Of a stretch of DNA of 64,000 bases, positions 16,531 to 25,891 are shown piece by piece (the stretch's first letter is position 1; the number at the start of each line of letters is the position of its first letter). The DNA lies in NCBI RefSeq assembly GCF_014385065.1, contig NZ_JACRTA010000001.1, forward strand, positions 248,001 through 312,000, written 5' to 3'. The DNA comes from Lentihominibacter hominis (GTDB taxonomy: Bacteria > Bacillota > Clostridia > Peptostreptococcales > Anaerovoracaceae). A program made the translations under genes and the position numbers. The notes beneath the pieces were generated by a model. That model was not told the origin of the DNA. It searched no databases and was given only the letters and a program-made list of their open reading frames with translations.

Positions 16531-17256
16531 TCACACTAATTCTATTATCTTATCAGCAATTTCCTGAAAGTTTTTTTCTATATAGGTTCCATGTTTACAC
16601 ACTATGGGAATTCCTTTATTTGTGGATATATGTATATTATCGTCGTCCTGTATTATTCCTGCCACAGGACTATTGAACATATTAAGTATGGTCATAAGAT
16701 CCGGAACAAGTCCTGCCTTCATAAGCTCAGCCTTTACTTTGTTTATGACAAAACATATATCTCTGATTCCTTTTTCTCTCAGATATCGTTCAGTAACATC
16801 AGCATCCCTCAGGGACGCAGCCTCAGGTTCAGTAACGATCACTACCCGATCAGCAGGTGCCATTGCCACGTCAAGCATATCTCCTATTCCCGCGGGACAG
16901 TCAATTATTATATAATCAAAATACTTACGGAGTTTATCACACAATATCTTCATATGAAGAGGGGTTATATCCCTGTCATCACGTCTCGGAGATGCAGCCA
17001 TAAAATACAAAGTATCGAATCCGTCTACCTTTATCATAGCTTTTTTTATACGGCATATTCCTGATATAACATCCATTATGTTATATACTACTTTATTTTC
17101 CATCCCCAGATATATATCAAGATTTCTCAGTCCCATGTCCAGATCCATAAGCATGACACGTTTGCCCCTCTGCGCTAAAATCACACCTAAATTCACGGAA
17201 AACATTGTTTTTCCCGTGCCGCCCTTACCTGATGAAACTAAAATGACTTTTCCCAT
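16531..17256 (-). CDS. MinD-like ATPase lacking the membrane-targeting tail
   Basis: A 241-residue deviant Walker A ATPase (GKGGTGKT at about residues 10-17) with DLDMGLRNLD and DYIIIDCPAGIG. It is closest to MinD of the division-site system. It stops soon after NFQEIADKIIELV, where MinD normally continues for about 20 residues with an amphipathic membrane-targeting helix. No minC or minE lies beside it. It overlaps the PBP2 gene by 19 bp, so the two are translationally linked. It may be a true MinD with weak membrane affinity or an orphan ParA/MinD relative. Confidence 0.75.
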   Translation of the reverse strand: MGKVILVSSGKGGTGKTMFSVNLGVILAQRGKRVMLMDLDMGLRNLDIYLGMENKVVYNIMDVISGICRIKKAMIKVDGFDTLYFMAASPRRDDRDITPLHMKILCDKLRKYFDYIIIDCPAGIGDMLDVAMAPADRVVIVTEPEAASLRDADVTERYLREKGIRDICFVINKVKAELMKAGLVPDLMTILNMFNSPVAGIIQDDDNIHISTNKGIPIVCKHGTYIEKNFQEIADKIIELV

Positions 17257-19589
17257 TTCAAATTATCTCCGTATTTTCCTATAATTTCTCTTACTACCGG
17301 TGCTGCATTGGATGAAGTTTTACCCTGTACAAGCATAACAGCTACTGCGATCTGTGGATCATCAGCCGGAGCCAACGCTACTGTCCACGCAAAACTATCA
17401 TAGACTTCTTTATAGCGATCTATGTCATCTGATGTTATTTTATTTTTGCTTTTATTGATCACAGCTCTTCTCAGCGCTGTTGAATCCTCTTCATATATAT
17501 CGGGATATTCCTTTTTAAGACGTTTGGCTTCATCTTCTACCTGATCCATACTGATATCCGGCGCTATCAAGTGCAGGTGACGTCTGAGATACTCTCGTTC
17601 ATCTTCAGAATTTTTCTTTCCGGCTCTCTGCGCTGTTCCTGTCTTGGCTGCAACCGAATAGGGAAAAGAAGAAAACACTCCATAAAGAGACCCATCCGAA
17701 TCTTTCGTGACGCCTGTCATGGCGTCAATTATATAATCAACATCCTTCTTATTAAACGATGATTTCTTCTGCAAATTTTCTTGACTGCTCTTTTTTCCTG
17801 ATATCAGCGTTACATCGTTCTTTATGCCTCCATTAGCCAAAGCTGCCATATAATTCGCCATCTGAAGAGTGGTATAGGCATTATCCCCCTGACCTATAGC
17901 AATATTGAAAGTATCTCCCCGAGTCCACTTTATTTGATCGAAATAAGTATATTTGCATACAGAAGCAAGTTCTTCTATTTTATCTTCCTTAACAAAATTC
18001 TCTTTAGTTAGTTTGCCTATAATTTCTTCTAAAGTCAAGTCTTTATCAGACCATTTTACGATTTTTTCTATATTTTTTCTTGTCTGCTTTCTATCTTTCA
18101 ACGTATCTTTGACAAAATATGTCTCCTCTTCTGCCAACAGATAATTCGTCAAACTCATCTTTATCCCTTCTGCTTTTAAAGTTTCAGAAGGTATTGTCCC
18201 TGAACTTTCATTTATTTCTATACCTGTTTTTTGTCCCAATCCCATATCTTTAGCATATTTAAGTATAGTATCGTTGTTTATGGTTTTATCATAATCAAGA
18301 GATTTGTCAGAAGCAAAATCTTTGCCTGCAGCTATATCATAAAAATAATAATTGCATGAAACTTTAAGAGCCTCTTTCAGACTTACGTATCCATGAGTAT
18401 CTTTTTCATCATTCCATAAAAAACAGCCGTAAGATCTGCCGCCCAAAGTTATAGCCCCGTCATCATAAAGATATTTATTTTCATCAAGTCCGCAGCTCAT
18501 AGCTGCCAAAGCTGTGACAGGTTTGAATGTGGAACCAGGCTGTACTGCAGTCATAGCTGCCACATTATACATAGGCGATGGGCTTAAGGGATCATAAGGA
18601 TTCTCCTGCTGAAGAGATGCCCATTTTTCCTCAGAAATAGATATTGCAAAATCATTTGGATCAAAATCCGGAAAACTTGCCATAGATAAAACTTCACCCG
18701 TTTTTACATCTATAGCCACAGCAGCACCGGATCCTGTATTTTCAGCATACGACATCTGCTGATCTCCATATTCGCTTTCAAAAGTTCCGCCTTCCGAAGC
18801 CTTCTCTATGGCCTGTTGCAAAGCTTCTTCAGTAACTTTCTGAAGCTCCGAATCAAGAGTAAGAGTAAGATCTTTGCCTTTCTTAACTTCACTTTTTCCC
18901 AATATCTTTGTAACATCGCCCGAAGAATCCACCTGCAACTTACTTACAGAATCTGTTCCTTTCAGATGCTGTTCATATTTTTTCTCTATTCCGTCCTTAC
19001 CTATAAGGGCGTCCTTTCTATATCCTTTTTCATCTACATATTCTTCCTCTTCTTCCGGAGTTATTCTTCCCAGATATCCCAAAATGTGTGATGCAAAAGC
19101 TCCGTTAGGATACTCTCGAACATAATTAGTTGAAATATTTACACCCTTATAGCCGGCATTTTTTATTGCCTCCACAGCCGTTTCTGATATATCTTCAGCA
19201 AGAGTTATGGGCATATATGAATTATATCCGCTGTCTGATATATTCTCGCGTACTTCATCCATTGTCACATCAATATCCTCATTCATTTCTTGGAGAAGTG
19301 CCATAACCGAAGAAGCCGTTTCCATCATAGACTCCTTATCCATATCAGATCTATTTATATTTACAGAATAGACAGCTCTGCTGGTGGCTATAACATTGCC
19401 GTTTCTGTCAAGTATGTCTCCTCTTGGCGCAGTTTCATAAACAGCTCTAACTGACATATCCTCAGCAAAGGATTTCCACTTATCCGATTCTGCCACAGTA
19501 AGCATAAAAAGTCTACCCACAAGGATAATTCCCAATGCAGACATGAATATGCTCATAAGAGAATGTTTTGATTTTTCTTTCCTTTTCAC
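17238..19589 (-). CDS. mrdA: Penicillin-binding protein 2 (class B transpeptidase)
   Basis: A 783-residue bitopic transpeptidase: one N-terminal helix, a dimerisation domain beginning RGDILDRNGNVIA, then the catalytic domain with STFK, SCN and KTGTA motifs. An unusually long insert, rich in charged residues (about 130 residues between SCN and KTG and again after KTG), is typical of clostridial PBP2. I place the start at GTG 19589: GGAGG lies six bases upstream, whereas the longer in-frame extension to 19652 overlaps radC and has no ribosome-binding site. It forms an operon with the MinD-like gene. Confidence 0.85.
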   Translation of the reverse strand: MKRKEKSKHSLMSIFMSALGIILVGRLFMLTVAESDKWKSFAEDMSVRAVYETAPRGDILDRNGNVIATSRAVYSVNINRSDMDKESMMETASSVMALLQEMNEDIDVTMDEVRENISDSGYNSYMPITLAEDISETAVEAIKNAGYKGVNISTNYVREYPNGAFASHILGYLGRITPEEEEEYVDEKGYRKDALIGKDGIEKKYEQHLKGTDSVSKLQVDSSGDVTKILGKSEVKKGKDLTLTLDSELQKVTEEALQQAIEKASEGGTFESEYGDQQMSYAENTGSGAAVAIDVKTGEVLSMASFPDFDPNDFAISISEEKWASLQQENPYDPLSPSPMYNVAAMTAVQPGSTFKPVTALAAMSCGLDENKYLYDDGAITLGGRSYGCFLWNDEKDTHGYVSLKEALKVSCNYYFYDIAAGKDFASDKSLDYDKTINNDTILKYAKDMGLGQKTGIEINESSGTIPSETLKAEGIKMSLTNYLLAEEETYFVKDTLKDRKQTRKNIEKIVKWSDKDLTLEEIIGKLTKENFVKEDKIEELASVCKYTYFDQIKWTRGDTFNIAIGQGDNAYTTLQMANYMAALANGGIKNDVTLISGKKSSQENLQKKSSFNKKDVDYIIDAMTGVTKDSDGSLYGVFSSFPYSVAAKTGTAQRAGKKNSEDEREYLRRHLHLIAPDISMDQVEDEAKRLKKEYPDIYEEDSTALRRAVINKSKNKITSDDIDRYKEVYDSFAWTVALAPADDPQIAVAVMLVQGKTSSNAAPVVREIIGKYGDNLKWEKSF

Positions 19590-19615
19590 CAGCCGCCTCC
19601 AAAGTAAGATAATAT

Positions 19616-20293
19616 TCAGATCATCCCCTGCGCCCTCATACTTATGTAGCACCCATCACCTATGACGATATGATCCAGTACAGGTATCCCCAAAATATCT
19701 CCCGATTCTATCAAACGTCTGGTTGTTTCTATATCAGCGCTACTTGGCGTTGGATCCCCTGAGGGATGATTATGTATAAAAATCACCGATCCCGCACTTC
19801 TTCTTACGGCATCTATAAAGACCTCTCTTGGATGAGTAGTACTTGAACACAAGTCTCCTATGGAAACCTCCGCTTCCTCTATAATTTCCCCTTTAACGTT
19901 TATAAGGAGACTTATAAAATGTTCTTTTTTATAATATCTCATTCTCTCCATAAAAATATCAGCTATGTCAGAAGATTTTTCTATACGGACGTTATCTATC
20001 TTCGGTATCGCTGCTATCCTCCTGCCAAGTTCAACCGCAGCTAATATTTCACATGCCTTGGCTCTTCCTATTCCTTTTATTTTTATAAGTTCTTCCGGTC
20101 TGCATTCAGCAAGAAATCTTATCCCTGAGCTGTCCATTGAAATTACCTCAGAAGCCAGCTCAAGTGCTGATTTTCCTCCTGTCCCGCTCCCTATCAAAAT
20201 AGCAATGATTTCTGTAGTGGATAGTTTCTCCTTTCCTTCCCTCATTAATTTTTCTCTCGGTTTTTCATTTTCAGGCAATCTTCTAATATTCAT
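19616..20293 (-). CDS. radC: RadC-like JAB1/MPN-domain protein
   Basis: A 225-residue protein with N-terminal helix-hairpin-helix (LIKIKGIGRAKACEI) and a C-terminal JAMM metalloprotease-like domain with FIHNHPSGDPTPSSAD. The family is named RadC, but a repair role is not established. It lies 26 bp upstream of the PBP2 gene on the same strand, the conserved radC-mre/mrd neighbourhood of Firmicutes. Length and motif are complete. Confidence 0.93.
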   Translation of the reverse strand: MNIRRLPENEKPREKLMREGKEKLSTTEIIAILIGSGTGGKSALELASEVISMDSSGIRFLAECRPEELIKIKGIGRAKACEILAAVELGRRIAAIPKIDNVRIEKSSDIADIFMERMRYYKKEHFISLLINVKGEIIEEAEVSIGDLCSSTTHPREVFIDAVRRSAGSVIFIHNHPSGDPTPSSADIETTRRLIESGDILGIPVLDHIVIGDGCYISMRAQGMI

Positions 20294-20438
20294 TTTCCCC
20301 TTTTTCTCCTTTTATATTACTCAGTATTATTTTACCATAATATTCCTTTTTTTCCATCTATTTTTAAATACTGTTTTAATATTTTCATGATTTAGGGTAA
20401 TAATAATTAATGCAAATCTATTTTTAGGAGGTAACAAA

Positions 20439-20597
20439 ATGGACATCAACAAAAGCATCAAATGTACAGTAGAAAGCTGTCAGAACCATGCTAATACAGC
20501 CAACTACTGTTCACTGGACTGCATTACTGTAGGAACTCATGAATGTAATCCTACTGTGGACCAATGTACAGACTGTCTTTCCTTTAAAAGAAAATAG
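20439..20597 (+). CDS. DUF1540 cysteine-rich small protein
   Basis: A 52-residue protein with a strong AGGAGGT site (20426-20432) and seven Cys: C9, C14 and then pairs in NYCSLDC, HECNP and QCTDC. The spacing and the LDCITVGTHE segment are those of DUF1540, small probable metal-binding proteins common in Clostridia. It precedes sigK on the same strand with a 92-bp gap that holds the sigK hairpin. No function is established. Confidence 0.85.
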   Translation: MDINKSIKCTVESCQNHANTANYCSLDCITVGTHECNPTVDQCTDCLSFKRK

Positions 20598-20638
20598 CAT
20601 CAAATAAGAGCATGCTGTTTTTCTAAGGTCAGGCACTT

Positions 20639-20680
20639 CCCCTCTGATTTTTGCATATAGTAAAAATCTATAGAGGGGGA
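20639..20680 (+). promoter_or_regulatory. Hairpin occluding the sigK ribosome-binding site
   Basis: CCCCTCT (20639-20645) pairs with AGAGGGG (20672-20678), and the adjoining GATTTTT pairs with AAAAATC, with a 3-nt bulge: 14 bp in all and a 9-nt loop. The 3' arm is the only Shine-Dalgarno sequence of sigK. No T-run follows, so it is not a terminator. Confidence 0.6.
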
Positions 20681-20689
20681 TTACATAGA

Positions 20690-21316
20690 ATGAGTGTTTC
20701 ATTTCCGAAACCACTGACCGATAAAGAAGAAAAATACTATATCTCACTATGGGAAAACGGAGACGAGAACGCCAAAAATATACTTATAGAACGAAATCTG
20801 CGATTAGTTGCCCACATCGCAAAAAAATACACATCCAATAATCACACAATGGATGACTTTATTTCCATCGGTACCATTGGACTGATAAAAGCTGTCAGTA
20901 CTTACAGCAGCGGTAAGTCAACCAGACTTGCCACTTATGCCGCTAAATGTATCGAAAATGAGATTCTTATGAGCATGAGGTCTTCCAAAAAGACTTCATC
21001 TGAAGTTTCCATAAACTTACCTATAGGTACAGATAAGGATGGAAACGAAATAAGTCTCAACGATATCCTGGGAACAGATCCTGATGCTGTGGTAGACGAT
21101 ATCAACATGAAAATACAGGTGCAGGATATGGTTAAAGCACTGGATCGTGTCCTGACAGAAAGAGAAAAAAAAGTCATCATACACAGATACGGAATACTTG
21201 GAGCAAATCCCAGAACACAGCGTGAAGTAGCTTCCTATCTGGGAATAAGCCGTTCATATGTTTCCAGAATAGAGAAAAAAGCTTTGGAAAAACTGCGAAC
21301 AGCATTAAATTATTAA
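20690..21316 (+). CDS. sigK: Late mother-cell sigma factor K, without pro-sequence
   Basis: A 208-residue sigma-70 protein. [32 protein letters not shown] and the [12 protein letters not shown] segment mark the sigma E/K group. Region 4 ends EVASYLGISRSYVSRIEKK. The protein begins MSVSFPKPLTDKEEKYY, which aligns with the mature part of Bacillus pro-sigma K. The hydrophobic pro-peptide is missing, as in C. difficile. The gene is continuous with no skin insertion. A TTG codon at 20651 would add 13 residues, but GAGGGGG spacing favours ATG 20690. It is convergent with a class B PBP gene 14 bp away. Confidence 0.9.
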   Translation: MSVSFPKPLTDKEEKYYISLWENGDENAKNILIERNLRLVAHIAKKYTSNNHTMDDFISIGTIGLIKAVSTYSSGKSTRLATYAAKCIENEILMSMRSSKKTSSEVSINLPIGTDKDGNEISLNDILGTDPDAVVDDINMKIQVQDMVKALDRVLTEREKKVIIHRYGILGANPRTQREVASYLGISRSYVSRIEKKALEKLRTALNY

Positions 21317-21330
21317 AATAAGACAAATTT

Positions 21331-22959
21331 CTATGCCAATGTAGGTTTACTGTAACTTCCTGACTCTTGCAGATATTCTATTATCTTTTTAAAGACAGGA
21401 CCAGCCTCTGCCGATCCGGATATACCACCTTCTACAAAAACCGTTATTACATACTCCGGTTCTTCGCAAGGTGTATATCCGGTTATCCATCCGTGAGTTT
21501 TCGACGAATCTTCATCACTATATTCGGCTGTACCTGTCTTCAGTGCTGCTTTCGGGATCCCGTCTTCACCTATAAGCTCCAGATTTTTTCCGGTACCTGA
21601 CTCTGTAACAGATTCCATCATTGAAGAAACAGCATCTGCTGTTTCAGAAGAAAGAACCTGACCGTCACTTGATTCTTCTTCCATCAGTATATGCACTCCT
21701 TTATCTATGCCTCCCGAAGCTATTACGTTTGTCATTCTCGCTACTTGCAAAGGTGTCACAAGAGTCTCTCCCTGACCTATAGAAAGATTCCCTATGGCAT
21801 CTCCGTATCTTTCTTGTTTTGTCATGAGATGCCCGCCGCTTTCCTGTGGATAGCCATCCAGAGCCTTTTCTCCAAGCCCCAGCTTTTTCGCCATAGATAT
21901 AATATCATCAGAACCTACCTTTTGCCCCAGTTTTATGAAAAAACTGTTACAGGATTTAGAAAAAGCTTCTTTAAAGTCTATTGTGCCATGGCCATCTTCT
22001 CCGCCTGTTTCGCAGCCTATATCTAAATTCCCCACATGAGTACTTCCGCTGCACTCAAATTCCTGATTTATATCGATTCCTTTTTCAAGAGCAGCTGCGG
22101 CTACAACAATTTTAAATATCGATCCGGGAGCATATTCTCCCTGTGTTACTTTATTCATCAGCTCATCACCTGAACTTTTCATATGAACATCTATATCATT
22201 GGGGTCAAAACTCGGTGTGCATGCCATTGCCGTCACACCTCCACTTTTTGAGTCCAGTACTACCACAGCACAATCCTTACTCATATCTGCTATTATATCT
22301 TCAATAGCTTTCTGCATTTCTTTATCTATAGTAGTTCTTATTCCCTGTTTGACATAAGAATCCTTCTCTCCGTCAGATGTTATTACAAGACCTCTCCCGG
22401 GCAATATATTACCCTTTACATCCGCAACCGCATAAATACGTCGATTCAGACCTGAAAGCTGCTGATCATACATCAGTTCAAGACCAGCCGCGCCTGAAGT
22501 ATCCTGTTTATTCACGTAACCTATAAGATGAGCTGCAATCTGCTCATCACTGTACCTTGCCGAAGCTTGTAAAACATATGCATCCGACCCTTCTATAAGT
22601 TTCTTTCCCGTATTTTTATCATATGCCTCCGATGAATAAACAACATATCCCTTATCATCATTATCTATCTCTTTAGCTTCAAGCTCTTCCAGAAGACGTT
22701 CCGAGTCACTGCTGAAGTTATCTTCTTTTATTATATAAATATATCGTTTATTATCTGCCACAAGAGGACTGCCATATCTGTCATATATTATCCCTCTGGT
22801 ATTGCTCCCCTCAAGAGATATCAGAGACTGAGCCCTTGTTGCAGCTGCCAGCTCATCACCTCCTATTATCTGTATATAAAATAATCTGAATATAAGCAGC
22901 GTTATCAAAACAGCGATTATAACCAATATTCTCTTAAGATTTTTTGCCATTAATCCCAT
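21331..22959 (-). CDS. Class B penicillin-binding protein (FtsI/SpoVD-like)
   Basis: A 542-residue bitopic transpeptidase with one N-terminal helix (about residues 10-30), RGIIYDRYGSPLV at the start of the pedestal domain, and active-site motifs SIFK, SCN and KTGTA. It lacks a C-terminal PASTA domain. I place the start at ATG 22959 because AAAGGAG lies at the right distance; an ATG at 22977 would put that site inside the coding region. The ribosome-binding site lies in a perfect 12-bp hairpin. Its place next to sigK suggests, without proof, a role in spore cortex or septum synthesis. Confidence 0.82.
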   Translation of the reverse strand: MGLMAKNLKRILVIIAVLITLLIFRLFYIQIIGGDELAAATRAQSLISLEGSNTRGIIYDRYGSPLVADNKRYIYIIKEDNFSSDSERLLEELEAKEIDNDDKGYVVYSSEAYDKNTGKKLIEGSDAYVLQASARYSDEQIAAHLIGYVNKQDTSGAAGLELMYDQQLSGLNRRIYAVADVKGNILPGRGLVITSDGEKDSYVKQGIRTTIDKEMQKAIEDIIADMSKDCAVVVLDSKSGGVTAMACTPSFDPNDIDVHMKSSGDELMNKVTQGEYAPGSIFKIVVAAAALEKGIDINQEFECSGSTHVGNLDIGCETGGEDGHGTIDFKEAFSKSCNSFFIKLGQKVGSDDIISMAKKLGLGEKALDGYPQESGGHLMTKQERYGDAIGNLSIGQGETLVTPLQVARMTNVIASGGIDKGVHILMEEESSDGQVLSSETADAVSSMMESVTESGTGKNLELIGEDGIPKAALKTGTAEYSDEDSSKTHGWITGYTPCEEPEYVITVFVEGGISGSAEAGPVFKKIIEYLQESGSYSKPTLA

Positions 22960-22999
22960 AAAAAAACTCCTTTGCATGTATTTTCCCCATGCAAAGGAG
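22960..22999 (-). promoter_or_regulatory. Hairpin that is both terminator-like and contains the PBP ribosome-binding site
   Basis: CTCCTTTGCATG and CATGCAAAGGAG form a perfect 12-bp inverted repeat (22988-22999 with 22967-22978 on the reverse strand) with a 9-nt loop, then seven T and the PBP ATG. It ends the DUF1015 transcript and hides AAAGGAG. This is the same design as at feoB. Confidence 0.75.
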
Positions 23000-23037
23000 C
23001 AGTTATACTATAACTTTTACCTAAACGTACAATTAAT

Positions 23038-24282
23038 TTACTTAAGCCTGTGCATAAAAAGCCCGCTGGCCAGCTTAGGTTCAAACCAGGTAGACTTAGG
23101 CGGCATTACCATATCATTGTCAGATACTTTAAGCAGATCACTGACATCTACAGGATAAACGGCAAACCCTATCTTCATATCACTTTCAGCTCTTTTTTCA
23201 AGTTCTTCCAAGCCTCTTATTCCTCCGACAAAATCGATTCGCTTATCAGTTCTCGGATCTTTTATCCCCAATATAGGACCGAATATATTATTCTGTATTA
23301 TGGCCACATCGAGAGAATCTATCACATGATCCGGAATTATACTGCTATCAGCTGTAAGCTTGTACCATTTCCCTTCAAGATACATAGAAAACACATGTTT
23401 AGCTTCCGGATGATATATAGAATGTCCCTTGTCTTCAATATGAAATCCCGCATCTTTTATTCTTTCTAAAAATTCGTCAGAACTGAGACCGTTAAGATCT
23501 TTTATTACTCTGTTATAATCAAAAATCTTAAGATCATTATCGGGAAATATGGCAGCCATGAAAAAGTTGAATTCCTCATCTCCCGTATATCCCGGATTTT
23601 CTTCACGCCTTTTAAGCCCTACCTTACATGCAGATGCACTTCTGTGATGACCGTCCGCTATATAAAGAGCAGGTATCTCCTTAAACAAAGACGTGATGTT
23701 TTCTATCACATTTTCGTCTTCAACTATCCAAAGAGTATGACGCACACCATCAGAAGCCGTCAGATCATATACAGGATCGCTTCCCGAAACAACTCCCTCT
23801 ACTATTGTTCTTATCCTTTTATCATCCCTGTAAGTAAGAAACACCGGTTCAGTATCAGCATCGCATATATCAAAATGGTTTATCCTGTCCTGTTCTTTTT
23901 CGACTCTGGTAAATTCATGTTTTTTTATGGTATTATTCTGATACTCATCTACAGCTACACATCCTACTATTCCTGTCTGCACACGGCCGTCCATTACTTC
24001 TCTGTATACATAGAGCGCAGGGCGTTCTTCTGTCACGAAGATTCCTTCATTCAAATTCTTTTCTATATTCTCTTTTGCCTTTTCATATACAGCTATGTCA
24101 TAGGGATCTTCTTCGCCGGGAAGATCAATTTCTGATCTGCATATGTGCAGAAAACTGTAAGGATTGCCTTCAGCCATTTCTGCCGCCTCTTTTCTATTCA
24201 TTACATCATAAGGCAGCGATACAACTTTATCAGCATACTTTTTCGCCGGTCTTATGGCTTTAAAAGGTCTTACTGTAGCCAT
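23038..24282 (-). CDS. DUF1015 family protein
   Basis: A 414-residue soluble protein recognised as DUF1015 (SerK/ParB-like kinase superfamily in some annotations) by its start ATVRPFKAIRP, the VVSLPYDVMNR segment, LYIADGHHRSAS near the middle and the MPPKSTWFEPKLASGLFMH ending. The ADGHHR motif is the family's most conserved feature. No role is established in Firmicutes. It overlaps the end of cmk by 23 bp, so it is probably co-transcribed with nrdR-cmk. Confidence 0.85.
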   Translation of the reverse strand: MATVRPFKAIRPAKKYADKVVSLPYDVMNRKEAAEMAEGNPYSFLHICRSEIDLPGEEDPYDIAVYEKAKENIEKNLNEGIFVTEERPALYVYREVMDGRVQTGIVGCVAVDEYQNNTIKKHEFTRVEKEQDRINHFDICDADTEPVFLTYRDDKRIRTIVEGVVSGSDPVYDLTASDGVRHTLWIVEDENVIENITSLFKEIPALYIADGHHRSASACKVGLKRREENPGYTGDEEFNFFMAAIFPDNDLKIFDYNRVIKDLNGLSSDEFLERIKDAGFHIEDKGHSIYHPEAKHVFSMYLEGKWYKLTADSSIIPDHVIDSLDVAIIQNNIFGPILGIKDPRTDKRIDFVGGIRGLEELEKRAESDMKIGFAVYPVDVSDLLKVSDNDMVMPPKSTWFEPKLASGLFMHRLK

Positions 24283-24934
24283 TATTCTCTATCTCCTTTA
24301 TTATTTTATCTGTTACATCTTCTATAGAAAGTCCTGTAGTATCTATTTCCAAAGCATCTTCCGCCTTTCTAAGGGGATTCAGCCTCCTTGTCATATCTCT
24401 GTAATCTCTCTGTTTTATATCCTCAAGTACCTCTTCAAAAGACACTGACTGCCCTTTTTCCACAAGCTCCCTATGCCGTCTCTCAGCTCTTTCCTCCGCC
24501 GAAGCAGTGAGAAAAAATTTGAATTCTGCATCGGGAAATACATTACTGCCTATATCTCTTCCATCCATTATTACACTTTTTTTTCTTCCCATATTTCTCT
24601 GTATAGCCACCAGTTTCTCTCTCACTGACGGCAGAGCAGAACATACAGACGCACGTTTTGATATATCGGGAGTTCGTATCTTATCATTAACTATGTTTCC
24701 GTCAAGGATGATATCTCCGGCTACAAAGTCTATATCCGTATTCTCAAGCATTGCTGCAAGCTTAACGCTTTCATCCGCTGATATTCCATTTTTCTTCATT
24801 TTATAGCCTATCGCCCTGTACATAGCTCCCGTATCTATATAGTCTATGCAAAGTCTTTCCGCAACTGCTTTAGCTATCGTACTCTTTCCGGCTCCGCTCG
24901 GCCCGTCTATGGCTATCGTGAGCAATCCATTCAT
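24260..24934 (-). CDS. cmk: Cytidylate kinase
   Basis: A 224-residue nucleoside monophosphate kinase that makes CDP/dCDP. The P-loop GPSGAGKS lies at about residues 11-18, YIDTGAMYRAIG is the nucleotide-site signature, and DGRDIGSNVFPDAEFKFFLTA is the conserved middle segment. It lies 15 bp downstream of nrdR and overlaps the DUF1015 gene. Confidence 0.97.
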   Translation of the reverse strand: MNGLLTIAIDGPSGAGKSTIAKAVAERLCIDYIDTGAMYRAIGYKMKKNGISADESVKLAAMLENTDIDFVAGDIILDGNIVNDKIRTPDISKRASVCSALPSVREKLVAIQRNMGRKKSVIMDGRDIGSNVFPDAEFKFFLTASAEERAERRHRELVEKGQSVSFEEVLEDIKQRDYRDMTRRLNPLRKAEDALEIDTTGLSIEDVTDKIIKEIENNGYSKTF

Positions 24935-24949
24935 GGTAAATCTCCTTGT

Positions 24950-25414
24950 TTAACTTTTCTTCTTATTAGTCAGCAATTTTTCTATTTCGGCTACAAATGT
25001 ATTGATGTCCGTAAACTGCCTATATACTGATGCAAAACGCACATATGCTACTTCATCCAGATCTTTGAGCCGTTCCATCACCAATTCTCCTATAAATGTA
25101 CTCTCTACTTCCTTTTCCATCATATTGTTGAGGCCTCTTTCGATATCATCTGCAATCTTCTCCATATCGGCAATAGATACCGGCCTTTTTTCACACGCTC
25201 TTATTATTCCGTTCAAAAGCTTGCTCCTGTCAAATGCCTGACGGCTGCCGTCCTTCTTGATAACCATAAGAATAACTTCTTCAACTTTTTCGTATGTGGT
25301 AAATCGTCTGCCGCATTCTTCGCATTCCCTTCTTCTTCTTATAGCACGTCCATCTTCCGTATGTCTGGAATCTATTACCTTGCTGTCTTCATTTTCGCAA
25401 TAAGGGCATCTCAT
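24950..25414 (-). CDS. nrdR: Transcriptional repressor NrdR
   Basis: A 154-residue repressor of ribonucleotide reductase genes. An N-terminal zinc ribbon (CPYC and CEECGRRF) is followed by an ATP-cone domain with [14 protein letters not shown]. The start at ATG 25414 has AAAGGAGGT at ideal spacing and gives the family's standard MRCPYC start; a longer frame to 25441 is not supported. First gene of nrdR-cmk-DUF1015. Confidence 0.96.
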   Translation of the reverse strand: MRCPYCENEDSKVIDSRHTEDGRAIRRRRECEECGRRFTTYEKVEEVILMVIKKDGSRQAFDRSKLLNGIIRACEKRPVSIADMEKIADDIERGLNNMMEKEVESTFIGELVMERLKDLDEVAYVRFASVYRQFTDINTFVAEIEKLLTNKKKS

Positions 25415-25490
25415 TACAGGACCTCCTTTGCCTGGGCGCATAAATATACAAAATTACATATATAATTTTACTACATATTGTGTTTTTTGT

Positions 25491-25739
25491 CTAATCTATT
25501 ATAGGCGGAACATCAACCAGTATCACATCTTCACCAATCGTCTTCACATGCTTCCATTTTATTATATAATCACTCGTCTCTTTTCCAAACAGCTTCATGA
25601 ATCCCCTGTCTCCCGGCAGTACAATACCGTCTATTCTTCCCTCCTTGAGATTTATCTCTATATCGCATACAAACCCCATACTCTTACCATCATAAATATT
25701 AATAACCTCTTTATTCCTGATGTCTTCTGTATTAAGCAT
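25491..25739 (-). CDS. YlmC/YmxH family PRC-barrel protein
   Basis: An 82-residue PRC-barrel protein with EDIRNKEVINIYDGKSMGFV, the family start, and IKWKHVKTIGEDVILVD at the end. The family is widespread in spore formers, and members are under sporulation control in Bacillus, but function is unknown. Monocistronic. Confidence 0.85.
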   Translation of the reverse strand: MLNTEDIRNKEVINIYDGKSMGFVCDIEINLKEGRIDGIVLPGDRGFMKLFGKETSDYIIKWKHVKTIGEDVILVDVPPIID

Positions 25740-25891
25740 ACTCGCTCCCCCTTTTCTGTAGTTTATAAATTTATATGCACTAATTGTACAAACTATGACG
25801 ATGCAATAAAAATCTTCTTTGAAGAAATCTTTTTATTTTTTAAAGTTATTTAATCAGTTGCTTAAAAACTCCTCAACATTCCGTTTAAAAC

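Noticed and set aside
20651-20689. TTG start giving sigma K a 13-residue extension that might act as a pro-sequence
   Set aside because: The extension is not hydrophobic, and the ribosome-binding site is spaced for ATG 20690.
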